DNA of 64,000 nt from Thuidium tamariscinum (Eukaryota; Streptophyta; Bryopsida; Hypnales; Thuidiaceae): assembly GCA_947034885.2 (NCBI GenBank), contig OX344754.2, positions 16,324,501-16,388,500 of the forward strand. The letters run 5' to 3'. The translations under genes and the position numbers were made by a program. The notes under the pieces are model-generated. The model worked only from the letters and a program-made list of their open reading frames with translations, searched no databases and was not told the DNA's origin. Of the stretch, positions 35,901 through 54,300 are shown piece after piece (the stretch's first letter is position 1; every line of letters begins with the position of its first letter).

Positions 35901-36518
35901 CCTCCAACCAATCTGGGTTTGGCGCTACCCCCTTCCTGTAGAGATAAAGAAACACGAATGCAAGTAAAGCCTCCCATTTTAAGATAGGTAAAAGTAAGAG
36001 TGAAGTGGGTTCGCTAGGCAACTTTTGATGGTGAAACCGAGATAACTTTACAAAACTGTGCACAACTAATATCATGAAGAGTAGGCTCTAAACTTGAGTT
36101 TCTGCAGCGACGTTGGAATGCTTACTACTAAACCATGTGCGAACCATGCCATTTTTTTGTTGTCACAAACCACAGAGTTGAAGTAAAACAAGTCGCTCGT
36201 TAAAGATACTTACAGCAAGTCCCCCAAAACCAAAATCTGAGCTCGCAATTGCAATTTCATAGCATCAGTGAACAAATGACTGGAACCTTCTTCCATCTCC
36301 GCTTCCGAACGCCCCATTCCCGGATTTTGCGCACCAAGTTCTGAAACTAAGGACGCCTCTATCTGATCATCTTCGCCTACACCAGTGCCCCCTGCCCTAA
36401 CAGGCTCTTGCACCCGTTGCGAATTAGCATCCTCGATTGTGTCAGGTTTCTCTTCCCGCCCGCCAATTGCCTCGTGTTCTCCGCTACGTTCTGTTCCATC
36501 CGCTGTATCTTCTCCCAT
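29908..36518 (-). CDS. Agenet/Tudor-like domain protein of the plant G2484-1 family
   Basis: The model has ten coding exons on the minus strand: 36214-36518, 35877-35935, 34681-35390, 32672-34327, 32415-32523, 31876-32065, 31437-31504, 31320-31360, 31010-31057 and 29908-30312. All joins are GT-AG with agreeing phases, and the total of 3591 nt codes for about 1196 aa. The start is the first in-frame ATG (MGEDTADG). Family hallmarks appear in order: FTDAMKLQLRAQILVLGDL (about residues 85-102), an Ala-rich amphipathic segment with AAASSVAKAAVEAARA (about 265-345), a second Ala-rich helix (about 375-410), and paired Agenet modules (about 905-1062) with REWFPL, ARPVHPF, SRKRRRVALG, WHIGDQVDAFIQDAWWEG and WKDNKWIPW. 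A basic tail with ERPQKRHR follows. Exon 4 adds a species-specific repeat block. Agenet modules are Tudor-like readers of histone or protein tails; a nuclear chromatin role is inferred from the family. The acceptor of the 41-nt exon is the least certain join. Confidence 0.88.
30489..30995. mobile_element. Candidate TTAA-flanked element in an intron
   Basis: The left border is TTAACCCTTACAGGACC, agreeing well with the TTAA-element end consensus. The right border, read inward, is TTAACCGTCAAATG, closer to the R-type end TTAACCCTCAAATG. It lies wholly within the intron between the last two coding exons of the Agenet-like gene. The weak right end leaves chance possible. Confidence 0.35.
32760..33585 (-). 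repeat. Coding minisatellite, 144-bp (48-aa) units in exon 4
   Basis: About six tandem units occur inside the large exon of the Agenet-like gene. The motif ATCTTCCCCGG recurs at 32921, 33065, 33209 and 33353, exactly 144 bp apart, with outer units at about 159-bp spacing. The encoded unit includes RGKKRGAKHIENRPVSTTGE and SPENE..KQDD, alternating basic and acidic segments. Because the period is a multiple of three, copy-number change keeps the frame. Confidence 0.85.
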
Positions 36519-37400
36519 CGCGATGTCGCCGCAACTACGCAACTAAGACCTTACCGATTGGGAAACCAGTTTCCCAATTTCAAGATTACTAATCAAACAG
36601 CAGCTCCTATCCTCCTCCCTGCATTACCCTACAGCTCATCAACTCCTCCCCTAAAAAAAGCAATCAACGCGCACGAAACGAAAACGAAACGAAACGAAAC
36701 AGAATTAGCTAACAACGATCAACTCCACAGTAAGCTCCGATCCTCTTCACATCAAAACTCCAAACCAAACCAGCTTCTCTCACCAAAAACAACAACCGCA
36801 ACAAAAAAACCACACAGAACCTCTAAACATCACTAAAACCTCATTCGAAGCTCCAGGAATATCTTAATTCGCTCTAAACAAACGCTATCACCACCAAAAC
36901 CCTACCAAACTATTCTCCCACCGTAACGCACACCAGAAAACACACAAGCAACACACGAACTCCTACCATTTGAAGTAACGGGCCACGTTAGGGTTACGAA
37001 AAGAGAACCATCGGTCGCGAACTTACTTACAGAAACGACGATAACGTCAAGAAAGAAAAAGCTCGCGAAATAGAAACGTCGACTCCAACTCATTAAGAAA
37101 AGGCTTCGTTGCTATCGCCCTTACTTCGGCGAGACGAGGTGGTTGAGGTGAAGGGCAAAAGCTCCGTGTGATACATCGTTGGAATGCGGAGCGGATGGGA
37201 TTCTCGAGGGGAGGAAGTGCAATCGGCTGAGCGCATCGCCGCCGGCGCAGCTTGCGACGGAAGACTGGCGACGGTTCACGTTGGTGGTTGCGATTGAATG
37301 CTGGTGGTGTCAAGATTATTCGCATTCAACCGACTTGGTACTTCCGCTTTAGCCCTTGCAGGTCTCGGAAGCCTCTCGCAACCATTGGGCTCCAAAGGGT
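36519..37400 (-). promoter_or_regulatory. 5' leader with probable 5' UTR intron, and promoter, of the Agenet-like gene
   Basis: On the minus strand a strong donor TTTCT|GTAAGTAAGT lies at 37030/37031, with no coding role. It would splice to an acceptor just upstream of the ATG (TCTTAG or GCGTAG near 36530-36550). The non-coding first exon and promoter would then lie at 37031 and above, in a GC-richer patch (about 37130-37270). Pyrimidine/adenine repeats such as CGAAACGAAACGAAAC near 36680-36700 fall in the proposed intron. Confidence 0.5.
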
Positions 37401-39098
37401 CAAATTGTGCCATTTAATTTTAGGGCCCAATTGTTGGCCCAATTTTAAAAATCACCGGAATCACAATAAATAGGAGTGCTTAGATTTTTAAATTGGGCCA
37501 TCAATTGGATCTAAAGGCATTATACTGAAAGTCAACCCAATTTTTTTGTGTATCACATCGTTGTGTATGTGGCAATGTATTGGCACCAAAAAATCAGGCC
37601 GAAATTCTCAAAAATAAGTGACCATATATTCTTGATCCAATTCTTCTTCTTAGACTTGATTTGGCCTACGTTTGTAAAAAAAATATTTACAAAATAGACA
37701 ATGAAATTTCAAGGACATTATTTTTTCAATTTTTTGGGTATAAAAAAAAACTTTCTATTTTAAGGCATCTACCAAATCAAAATTTGCCTACTTTAATTAA
37801 TTATTTGGCAAAGAATGCTAAGACTGACTACCATACATAGTATTCTATGATTTCTCTTGAAGCTCTCTAAATATAATTGGATAAAGAGTACTTTTCAAAA
37901 CATTCATCTCCCCTTAGGAAATGGTTGAGCATTTGGGAATGAAGTTAGAAAGTTCTCTTGAAATGCCATCATGAAGTTTTTGGAATAAGTTATACACTAA
38001 TTTATTTCATTCCTCAAGGAGACATTAATTGATAAAAGAAATGTTGTTTTTAATTACTATGGGCTAAAATATTACTTTGTAGTACTACCCTACAAGAAGG
38101 TTAGATTCAATAGAAAATAAGTGATTTTTGAAAAAAGTAATATCTATTAGCTTATAAGTAGTTTGAAGTGATGTGGACCCTTAAAATTTTGATGTAGACA
38201 TTTGATTTTTACATTCAACTATTGACCTTGAGGTATATCAATTTGCAAAGTAAAAGAAAATTTCATTGTAAGAGGAGATATTAGTTTTACACCTTCTTCA
38301 ACAAGATAAACTTGTGTAGTTGTTATCACATACACTTGTTTTGCAAACATTTTCCACAATAGACTCATTTATAAACTAATTATATTTTGTCAACAATTTC
38401 TTAATTGGAATTGAATAAACCAACGTTAACAAATTAACCATATTAATTGTTAATTCCATATGGACCAAAAAAAAGTCCAAATTTTCAAAAAAATTATAAA
38501 GATGTATTGTTGAATACAACTTAGTTAGAAGAATGATTTAGTATTGATTTTCAAATAGAAGGTATAAACTATGACCTATAGACTAAATTTGTATGGTTGA
38601 ATCAACCTATCATTATATCCCTATTATCATCAATTAAATTTGAAAATAAAAATTCAAGATTAATCTTAAAATTGATTATCGATTGGATATGATGATGTTT
38701 TTTTTTAAAGATTTATCCTTTAGATTAAGAATGTTAAATTTTCATCATGGTAATTTATGAAAATATTTATATCATTTATTTTTCATACATTACTGGATTT
38801 GGAAAGTCAATTTTTGAAGTAAAATGCACTCAAACACCTTGAACATAAAGTATTTGTACAAATGAATTTTAAAAATGTCCACTAGACATATCTAAAAGTA
38901 TTAACTCAAGAATCTACATATATTCTAGTTGGAAAGGAAATAGTTTCTTAATAGTAAAAAATCTTTATACTCATTCTTTTTTGAAGTTGGAATGTTTGGT
39001 TCTAAAAGGCTTATTGTTAAAGGATAGGCTGGTGACTATGGAAATCATCTCTTTTACTTCAATGTGAATCATCTATATAAAAAAATTCAAGAATACTC
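37401..39098. other. AT-rich spacer between divergent genes
   Basis: No gene is visible. Composition changes abruptly from the promoter patch to very AT-rich sequence. No paired inverted ends could be placed in this part. Confidence 0.4.
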
Positions 39099-39342
39099 AC
39101 ATTAGATGAATTTTGAGGCCTCTAAAGAGCCATTTTGGGATTGTTCCCAAAACAATTCCCAAAACGACCGGCTATTGTCAAGTTTGCATTTAAATAAAAA
39201 ATTGAAAATAAAAAATTGTGGTCTTGAAATGCAAAAAGAAGTCCAAAAAAGAAATTTGAAATTCCTACAATTTTGTACTTTTGTACATTCCTAGATTGTG
39301 GGAACTTACAATTTCCTAGACCCCTTAAATCTCTTCTAATGT
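39099..39342. mobile_element. CATTAGA-type MITE, 244 bp
   Basis: The ends ACATTAGATGAATTTTGAGG and ...AATCTCTTCTAATGT are inverted and match the MITEs at 50955-51302 and 62761-63025. An interior block (GCCATTTTGGGA) is shared with 62761-63025, where it lies near the opposite end. It is short and non-coding. A target duplication was not clear. Confidence 0.6.
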
Positions 39343-40139
39343 TTGAAGTCACTCTATTGGAGACTTGATTGGAGATGACCTAACCTTTTCATGCAAAATT
39401 GTGAAGATGAATAATCATAGTTTTATCCTACATAGAAGGATTCTCCATCATCTTTTAAACAAAACTGCACATTCATTGCATTATTTATAGAATAAACAAA
39501 TCCAAAATCATCTTCATATAAAAACATAGTCTATCCACTAGGCAATTGTATAGTATTTTATTTCAAAGATATTATATATATAAGATATAATAGTGTATAA
39601 CTATTATCTATCCTATTACACTTATTTTGAGTTTTATATTGTCTTAGTGAGATGCAATGTTCTATTCCATGAGATTCTTCATAAAATGATGTTAGAATTA
39701 TCTTTTCAAAGTTTATTTGAAAAATTAAATTAAATCATTTTTGATATTGCACATTTCATCTAACCTTCATTTTACCAAAGTGTATATTTCATTAGGAAGT
39801 GTACACCAATTTTAGAACAAAATGTACATGATAGGTACACGAGGACAATATTTATGTTTTTGTGACTTGCTTAAGATAACCTACAATCCTCCAACAATGG
39901 TCAAAGAAAATTGACCCCTTTATTGCCTTCTTTTTTATCTTTGGAGAAAACATCAAATTTTTTATTTGCCTCATACGATAAAATTTGCAAATTCGAAATT
40001 AAGAAGTTATTTGCAGTCAGAGGCCCCGAATTAATTAGGAGTGGCGAAGGAATACAAAATTTAATGGGCAGTTGGGCACAAGATAAGGGGCAATTTTTAC
40101 ATTTACCTTTTTACATTTACCTTTGACGGGGCAATTCTC
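39343..40139. other. AT-rich spacer upstream of the G-patch gene
   Basis: Nothing recognisable except a rising GC content toward 40120, where the probable promoter of the plus-strand gene begins. Confidence 0.35.
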
Positions 40140-40592
40140 CCTGCCCCTCCAACGACGTGTCGATTTACGGAAGCATCAGCATATCATCCATCTATAATGA
40201 ACCTTCATTCATCCATTACTTCGATGAAGAATTCCAAGCCTTGGCTTTCACTCCTGCGACGCACGGCAAGCTCTCCCGTGTCGCTGCCTCAATTGCAGCC
40301 CTTGCCTGAAGTTTTCGTAGCTTTCCTTGAATCCCAAGCTTTGCACATGTTAGTCGGAGTTGCAGGAACTTCACATTTCCATGAAGTTTCCTTCTCGAAT
40401 CGATATTTCTGTCTTCCCTTTTTTGCAATTTCGAGGAAGAGTGAGGTCGACGTACATCGTGGAATTCCAGCGGCCGCACGCAATAAGCTTTGTGATCAGC
40501 CTTGGAATTGGCTCTGTTTCGAATTAATCGATTTCAATTTTCCAGTTTTAGAGCAGATTGTGTGCGGAGGGAGAGGCAGGAATCGGAGCATA
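40140..40592 (+). promoter_or_regulatory. Promoter/5' leader of the R3H/G-patch gene
   Basis: This GC-richer region lies directly upstream of the chosen ATG. It is open in the same frame from 40197, so an N-terminal extension of about 132 residues is formally possible, but the family normally starts with a short Gly/Arg-rich segment like that at 40593, so I treat this as leader. No TATA box is obvious. Confidence 0.45.
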
Positions 40593-46406
<5,814 letters not shown>

Positions 46407-46790
46407 CCTTCTGCTCCCGTCAACCCATCGCCGAGTACCCTTGGCCTCCGGCATCTGTGGATTTTGTACATCATTTAATTGGACTGTTATACATCCCCAC
46501 CAATTTCTGTCCGGGGTAAATTTTGATGGATATTATCACAAGTGCGTTCTCAGAATTTGGAAATTTTCGAGACCAAATTTTGAATTATTGCAATTTCGTT
46601 TTGTTTTTTTTGAAGTCAATGTCAGAATGTGCTCACAGATTCTCGAAAAAATTACAGAAAAGTGGAATTTCCTGAAGAATATCAGTGTAATTGTACGAAA
46701 ATGACATGTTAACATTGAAAAAGAGAACCTTTTGTACCGGCAGTAATATTACCTTTGTAATTCCAATTAGATCTGCCTTGCTGATTTGTG
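46407..46790 (+). other. Probable 3' UTR of the R3H/G-patch gene
   Basis: GC-balanced sequence continues for a few hundred bases after the stop TAG at 46404-46406 and then changes to AT-rich intergenic DNA near 46800. The polyadenylation site was not located. Confidence 0.4.
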
Positions 46791-47870
46791 TGGAGGTTCA
46801 TCTTTCAAAAAAGTAAAAGACATGCTTTCACTTATTTCCAATATACTTTGAATTTTTTATTTGTAGAATATTTATAACTTTCATTCTATAAGGCACAACC
46901 TTCAAATTTTCACTCAATCAACTTAATAACCAAAGAAAATTTGGATGGATGAAAAATGCATTGTGTGGAGACTAGGGGCCTTTTGACCTCAATGGGTGTC
47001 TATCTACTTGCAAATGTTTATCTTCATTGATTATTTTGTCTCCAATTTTATCATGAATTTGTCTTTATTTATAACCAAAAATCCAACTTTGGTATGAATT
47101 CCTTGCAACCATTGTTGAATAATGTTATGATCTTGAGTTTGGCTTATTGAGCCTATTTTGTTCAATTCTAAAAACAATAGTCATTTGGCTTTTCAAGAGA
47201 CCACATTTGGCATTTTAATAGACCATACCAAACTAAAAATGATGTCCTCTCATTAATTGGATGATATGAGGTTATTTTAGCATTATGAAGTTAGACTCTT
47301 AAGTTTGTTTTTTCAAAACATTCAACAACATGCATTGTCATTGCTTTGGCTTTGCAATAGATGGTGTCAAATATTAATATTCCACACTAAATAATACTTA
47401 ATTAGTATCTAAGTAGATAAATAGAGACTCAAAGTAATGGGCATGAAGGTTATTGAATGTTATATTTAGACCTTTAATTGTGTGTGATAGACCAAGACCC
47501 AACCATTTGAGTATTGTGAGGGTTATAGACCCTATAGATTTGACTCACTTCTATCTCTTCTTTAGTGCAAATCCTTTACAAGAGAATAATGAGAGATTTT
47601 CTTACGTATGTTTATGTAGGAGGTCTTTAAATTGACTGGATTCTACATGCATCCTCTATCTAGGAATGAGTCACATGCTCCTTGAAATATCTATTATTGT
47701 AATTGATGAGGTAGGTAGGCTTAAATAGTCCATTTATAGACTTCCTATGTTATACTCAATTGCAAAACCCAATAGACAATGCCTAAGCAAATGAGCATTA
47801 TTGAATTGACATTAAAAAGAGTTTATTTTACATATAAGGAGTTAGATAGTTAGTACCAACTAAAGGATAA
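46791..47870. other. AT-rich intergenic DNA with repeat fragments
   Basis: The segment around 47678-47740 (TGCTCCTTGAAATATCTATTA...GATGAGGTAGG) repeats the sequence that follows the MITE at 17849, so it is part of a dispersed repeat. No gene is supported. Confidence 0.4.
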
Positions 47871-48569
47871 TTGCAAGAAACACCTGTTGATTTTGTTGCA
47901 TTTTCATAATTTTTTGGGAATATTTTCAAATTAGAAAATTAATTAATTAATTTTTTTAAATGATTAATGTATACACCTTGAGGATGAAGGTACCTACAAA
48001 AGAAATTGCATAGAAAAATTCTCAAAGTAGGAAAACTAGAAAAGTACTAAGTCTCAAGAAAATATATACCTTGATGTACTAATTAGGAAAAAATAGTATA
48101 AATAAATATACAAAATCAAAACAATCCATTTGTAACAACTTTATGGAGATGGTCATTTATTAAAAAACCACTAAAATAATATTTTATATATTTCAAAATG
48201 CAAGGAAAAAGAAGTTCTATTTGTAGACTTCGAGACCACATAAAGACAACTATTTTTAAAATTCCTTTCCTAGAGAGCTTCAAGTCTATTGGAAGATCAT
48301 CTCATCCAAATTTCAAGTCAAAATTCGTTTTCTTATTCTAAAGAACACTAAAATCCTCCAAATTAGCACATGTGACATTGAATTGGGGTCTATTTTGGGA
48401 TAGTAAATAATTTTTGAAAATTACAAAAAAATTAGGAAATTTGGATGATAGTCATGAGTACCTTCCCTATAAATCTTTGAGTCATTTGGAACCAAGACAT
48501 AGAAGTTATGGACAAAAAAAAAATCAGCACGCAAGATGTGACACAAGATAGGACAAGTGTTTCTTGCAA
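47871..48569 (-). repeat. AT-rich repeat family Q, copy 4 (best ends)
   Basis: The ends TTGCAAGAAACACCTGT and ACAAGTGTTTCTTGCAA are inverted repeats with one mismatch over 17 bases, which defines the family termini. The 699-bp interior aligns with copies at 559-2220, 7165-7876 and 15263-15959. There is no conserved frame. Confidence 0.65.
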
Positions 48570-50954
48570 CTACCCTAGAATACAACTCAAAATTATGAAT
48601 TTCTTCCCCAAATTGCAGAAAATGACTTTGGCAAGAATCAATACTAATAACTTCTAATCAATGTCCATGAAGTCATTAAATATCACATCACAAGGTACCA
48701 CTTTGAGCAATTGTTTGTTTATAGAATAGCAATTCTAGGAGCATTTTCAATTAGCATTTTCATTTATGTTATAATACATTGTAAAAAAACCTTTGTACAT
48801 TAATTTGGTCCTTTACTAAAAGTTGATCATCCATATGTCATACATACATACACTCATGACATAAAATCATAATTCTTTAAGAATTGCCCAAGAGTTAAAA
48901 TAGGGAACTAAAAGAATGTTATATGGAAGCTTCTATAAACAATAGACATATACAAAGAAGTACTTCAAAGACACTAGGAAGAATGAGCTCACCACTATTG
49001 ACAATGGACTCTTCCAAAGATCAATATACATTAGTTCTCATCATACACTAGAGCCACCAAGGCCTTGGAATGTTGACACTAATGATGTGTCAAGTGGTGA
49101 AGAGCTATTTGATCTTTAGATCAAAGCTTTTGTTCAAGACATTGATGTCTACAAAATGTGCAAGTAGCAACCTATGTTCCCACTCTACACACTTCTTCTA
49201 GTTTCTTACCATGACACGTTGTTGGATTATGAGGCCTTTATTGTAGAAAAAACTCTAGGATTTTGGTAAATCAAATACCAAATATAAATACTAAATACTC
49301 TCTATTTGGTATATAGTTTCTATATGACCCATATAGTATTTATATTTCAGGTGAGTACCATAGCTTTTCTATAGCCCCAAATCAAGAGTGCTTTGGTTTG
49401 ATAAAAATCTAGCAAAATTTAGTACATTTTTTAAAATTCCAAAGTAAAAGAAATGATTGCCTAGATTTTATAGCTTATTGAAGTCTACACTTCCAAAATT
49501 GATGGCAACAATAGATTCTTCCATTCCAAAAGATATTTCAATCTCATAAAAGTTTTAAATATAACCAACTATATTTCTTTAGAAAGCTAACTTTAAAATA
49601 CACATCTTTCTAAATTTTGAGCTTTAAAAGATAAAAAATCCACCTCTAATGCTTAGTAAAAGATAAAACTTTTCTTTAAGTCTTGTATCTAGCTTCAAAA
49701 TTATACTACCTCACTTTTACATTTATAACTCTTTCATAAGAACACCAAAATAAATAAAAACGCTTTGTTTCTATAGAAAACTAATAAATTCATATATATA
49801 TATATATATATAAAATTTAAAATTCAAAGTCAAAAACATTTTAATTCATTTTCTATAAGCCCAAAACATTTGTTCCTAAAACCTAAAACCATCACAAATT
49901 GTAGTTTCTTTTAATCACAAAAACAAAGAAAACATCTTACCAAAATTTCAAATTTTACAACAATCATTACAATATTTCTCTTCAAATTCACAACCAACTC
50001 CAAACAAAACTATAAATAAAGAAGAAAAAAATCCAAACTCCTTATCTTCCCTAGAAAAGTTGCATCAGCTCATATTTAAGCCACATAGGCATTAATTTCT
50101 AAATGGCTATCTCCTTTGACCTAACTATTTTGTTATTTATCCCTTCATTTAAGCTATAATGTCCTTTTAGTTTACAAAGAAGAAAATTATCTCTACCCCT
50201 TTTTCTTTCAACATCCTACATATAAATTAAAATTTGAAAAGACTTCCAAAAATAAAGACAAAAGAATAAAGATTGAATATATGTCTAATAGAGATTTTTT
50301 GTAAATTGAATTTAAAAATGAACTTATTCCATCTACAAGAACTTGAGAATATCTTTAAGAGTGGTGTAACATAATCTTGCATTATTCGCTTTAGTTAGAT
50401 GAGATTAACTAGTCCCTCTAACCAACATTGGTAGCTACAATTCCTTTTGATAGTTCTAACTATACAAATAGTATTGTTTGTGGTTTAAACCTTCAAAACA
50501 CCCTTCAAATATCACTTCATAACTATTGAACTCTATACATCCAATTTGTAATAATATCACCAATGTCCAAGCATCACTTTGAAGATTTTCATGTCATCAT
50601 TGCTTCACGTATGATTGCTTTAGCATTTGAAAAGGTCTACTTGATCTTGAGATCATTCATGTGGCAATACAAGGTTTAGTAGTGGATAAAATGGATATGG
50701 TAGTTGTGAGAAAGAAAACTCAAATTCAAAATATAGTTGAGGCTTTTCATCTTGAAACTCAAAAATAACCTTCCATCTTGGCTTATTAAAATTTGGAATA
50801 AATACAAAGAAAAACTATATCAACTTAATAAAGCTTTAAAATGATTCTCTCCTTTTTGTAAATTCTCTATCATGTTCATAAAAAAGTGTCATTAAGTAAC
50901 ATTTGCCATCTTTATTATTGTAATTAGATCTAAACAAATAATATAGAAATGCCT
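48570..50954. other. AT-rich intergenic DNA, no gene seen
   Basis: No coding region or paired element ends are supported. It contains an (AT)n tract at 49792-49812 and an ATATTTGGTAT-like low-complexity block at about 49270-49350. Confidence 0.4.
49792..49812. repeat. (AT)n microsatellite
   Basis: About ten AT units in an uninterrupted run. Confidence 0.9.
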
Positions 50955-51302
50955 ACATTAGATGATTTTTTAAGGCCTATAGAAGATTGTGGGTTCTCGG
51001 ACAATGAGAACATTGTAGGGAACTATGAGAACTCTACCACACAAGCAAGTTGACATGGTCGAGACATTGCAACGTTAAATAATAATAATTAATTAATTAA
51101 AATGATTATTTAATATTTGAAAAATAAAATTTTGAATTAAAAAAAAATTAGTTTATAAATTTTTTAAACATTTTGAAATTTTTGACAAAAGAATTTTTTT
51201 AATTTGTAGAATTAGACCAGTAGGGGTTAGTTCACTATGCATGGAACAGTTTTGGTAAATGAACTCGAAACTATTTTTTGAGGCTTCAAAAATCAACTAA
51301 TG
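50955..51302. mobile_element. CATTAGA-type MITE, 348 bp
   Basis: It begins ACATTAGATGATTTTTTAAG and ends GAGGCTTCAAAAATCAACTAATGT. An internal GGGTTCTCGGACAATGAGAA segment matches GCAAGTTCTCGGACTGTGGGAA in the MITE at 62761-63025. The right half contains extra AT-rich sequence, which accounts for the greater length. No coding capacity. Confidence 0.55.
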
Positions 51303-54300
51303 TTTTATATAGTATACAAATTTAGAACACAACAACATTTCTAAGGATGCATAAATATATCCTCTTGTATATATCCCCTAACCATGTTGCTTAATCAAAA
51401 CTACATCTAGAATTAAAGCAAGTAGAATGGAGAAGGTGATTGATGCCATGATGTCATCTTCAATAGGATATAATGGATGTTCTTACTTTAAGCTGGCTTA
51501 AACCAAATAGTTTTAGAAAAACACTATTGTCTTTCTACTACAGTGAAGAACTTATATAAAATTCATTGCCAATGCTAACAAAATCATTGGTATACATATA
51601 TAGCTAGCATGTAAAGAATATTATACAGAATGCTTGTCTTTTATAATTTATTGTGCCTTCTTAATGCTAACCAAATTTTATGCTAGTTGTTTGTGCAACC
51701 TTTATAGATTGTGACAAGCATTTTTCTAACCCCATTATATGTTTTATTCCTTGTATTATGTTCTTGGTTGAATATGAGCTTTGAATAGGCATATAATCTT
51801 CAATTTTTCTATTTTTTTTAATTGCTAAACTTTCAACTTATTCTTGCCTCCAATTTTATAGTTCTATACATTTTACATTGATTCCATTTCTATTACAAAA
51901 ATGCAACCCAAACATAAACTATAGGTCATTTGTGGTCATCTTGGTATTAAAGGATTAATTCCTTTAGAATATTTTAAAATGACATATATAAGCAAACCAA
52001 ACTTAAAAGGGTTGCATTCAAGTCATCCTTCTAACTTAAACCATCCACAATTCTGTAGAGTGGAAAGCACATAGGATTATTTTTAGACCACTCTTGTTGA
52101 TAGCCAAAGATGTATACATAGTTTCTAAGCAAAACCCACTTGACATAAAGCCTTCTATATGAAAGAGCTTGTATTGACTATGAATACATAAGATATGTTT
52201 TTTAATTAGGCATAGTTTCTACCCTTTTAATTTTTTAATCTCATAATTTACTACACCTTTGCCAAAGTGTTTAAAATTTCATGGTTGCCCAATACATAAA
52301 TAAACTAATACATAATTATAAAACACTAGAAATTTATACCCTCATATGGCCTCTACATCCTAAAGGAGTTGATTAGAAGGCAACCAATAAAGAAAATGGT
52401 TGCAAGGGCTCCAATTTTTTTGTTAGCAAAGTAGAAGCATGAAGAATGTGACTATTATCTTAGATCTCTTGATTTTGATAGTTCATGAAAAAAATGATGT
52501 ACATTTGTTAGAAAATGGTTTAAAAAACAAACAAAGTTAGTTTTGTAGTTTTCCAATCTTGTATGAATATAATACAAATTTTTGAAAAGAACTATATAGA
52601 TGCACCTAAAATAGATACTAAAAATAATACCAACGTAGTCACAAAAACAACCAAAAGTGACATAGTACAAGCATGTATCATGCATGCCTGATTGGCGACT
52701 TTTTAGAAGAGTGACAACTTCTTGGGACTCCACTTTTCTACTTTAAGTCCAATTCCACTTAGATTTAGGGTGGTTTGTAGATGTCATTGAATGGTTGATG
52801 TTGCTTTTGGATATATCTACCTAAGCAAATGTTTTGATTGTAATTACTATTGATTTTCCTCTTTCTAAAGCTTTTCAAATGGACTCAATCACCTCCCTAC
52901 ACTGATGATTGTTTTGCTAGAGATTCTCAACACAATGTTGCACAATCTTCTCTACTACAAATTTCCTAGATGCTCAAAATCTCCAAATTCATTGACATAA
53001 TTGGTAGGAAAAATCTCTAGGAATATGCTTCCAAAACTATTGTAAGTTATAGTTCTTTATTTTTTGTAAATATATTATAATCTCCATTGTTGAACATATT
53101 TAGAAGGAAAAAAGAGATGTCCTTTGGCAATCAAAATCCTTTTTAGTGGTTGAATCCTATAATTTTTCACTCCACTAGTGTTTCTTTAAATTTTGTCATG
53201 TAACTTGTCCTTGAGATCTTATGGATATGTTGGCTTCTCTAGAGGAAATTTTTGTGATCACAAGTGATCATCTATGTTGCAATTTTAAAGTGTCTTTCAT
53301 TTACTCTAATGAATCTAAGAGCTTAAAAATTAAAACTCTAGAAAGTTCAATTTAGTTATCTTGTCTTTTACAAAGAAGGTGCAAGGATTGAAGTATATGG
53401 CACTGACAAAAGTTTGCATGTACATTGCATAGGGTCCAATGATACATAACACTCTCAATTTGGATCATCATTGTAATTCATACACATTTGAAACTTGCAA
53501 ATGGTCACATATTTTATTCATATGGTGTCATTTTTGAACATGATAAGGCTTGCATTGACAAATGAAACCGAGTACAAATGTAGTAGAACATTTTCGTTCA
53601 AACAACCATACCACAAGCATCAATGGATAAAATCCAAAAGTATATACATGAAAGTTGTAGGGTGCAACATACTACTCAATACTATGGAATTTTGAAAAAA
53701 AATTAGTTTTTATTTGAAAGAAAATTAACTCCAAAGTTTGTTGTGTCTAAAACTTGATTTTGTTCAATATGATTTGACTTTACTTTATCTTTTGTCAATT
53801 TTTTTTAAACTCCAAATTTTTTTTATACCTTAGCATATTGGTATACATCATCTTACATTGTTGTATACAAATATTGAAGTAAATTCACATTTATAGAATT
53901 TAAAATATTAACAAATTAACAAACATACAAATGGTATTGGTTCTTATAATATTTGAATTTTTTTTCTAGAACTAAGAGCATTGTAAAAAGAATATAGGTT
54001 GCAACATAGACCATTGTTATATCTCAATGCCCTTGCATTTATAATATTTGTTGAATTGAAGAATACATACAATTTATATTTTACAATTGTATAATGAATT
54101 TTTAGATTCAATTTTTGTTTACAAGACTAGAGTTCATGATGAATATTATTCATTCTAATAATTCCATTGTCATTGTCAATATCATCAAAAAATTTATAAA
54201 TCGCCAAATTTATAAATTTTAGTGTAATTGAGGTGGCTATTGGAGACTTAGCTTGCTTGTACAAAACAAAATTGTTGTACTTCCAAAAGTTGTTTGCAAT

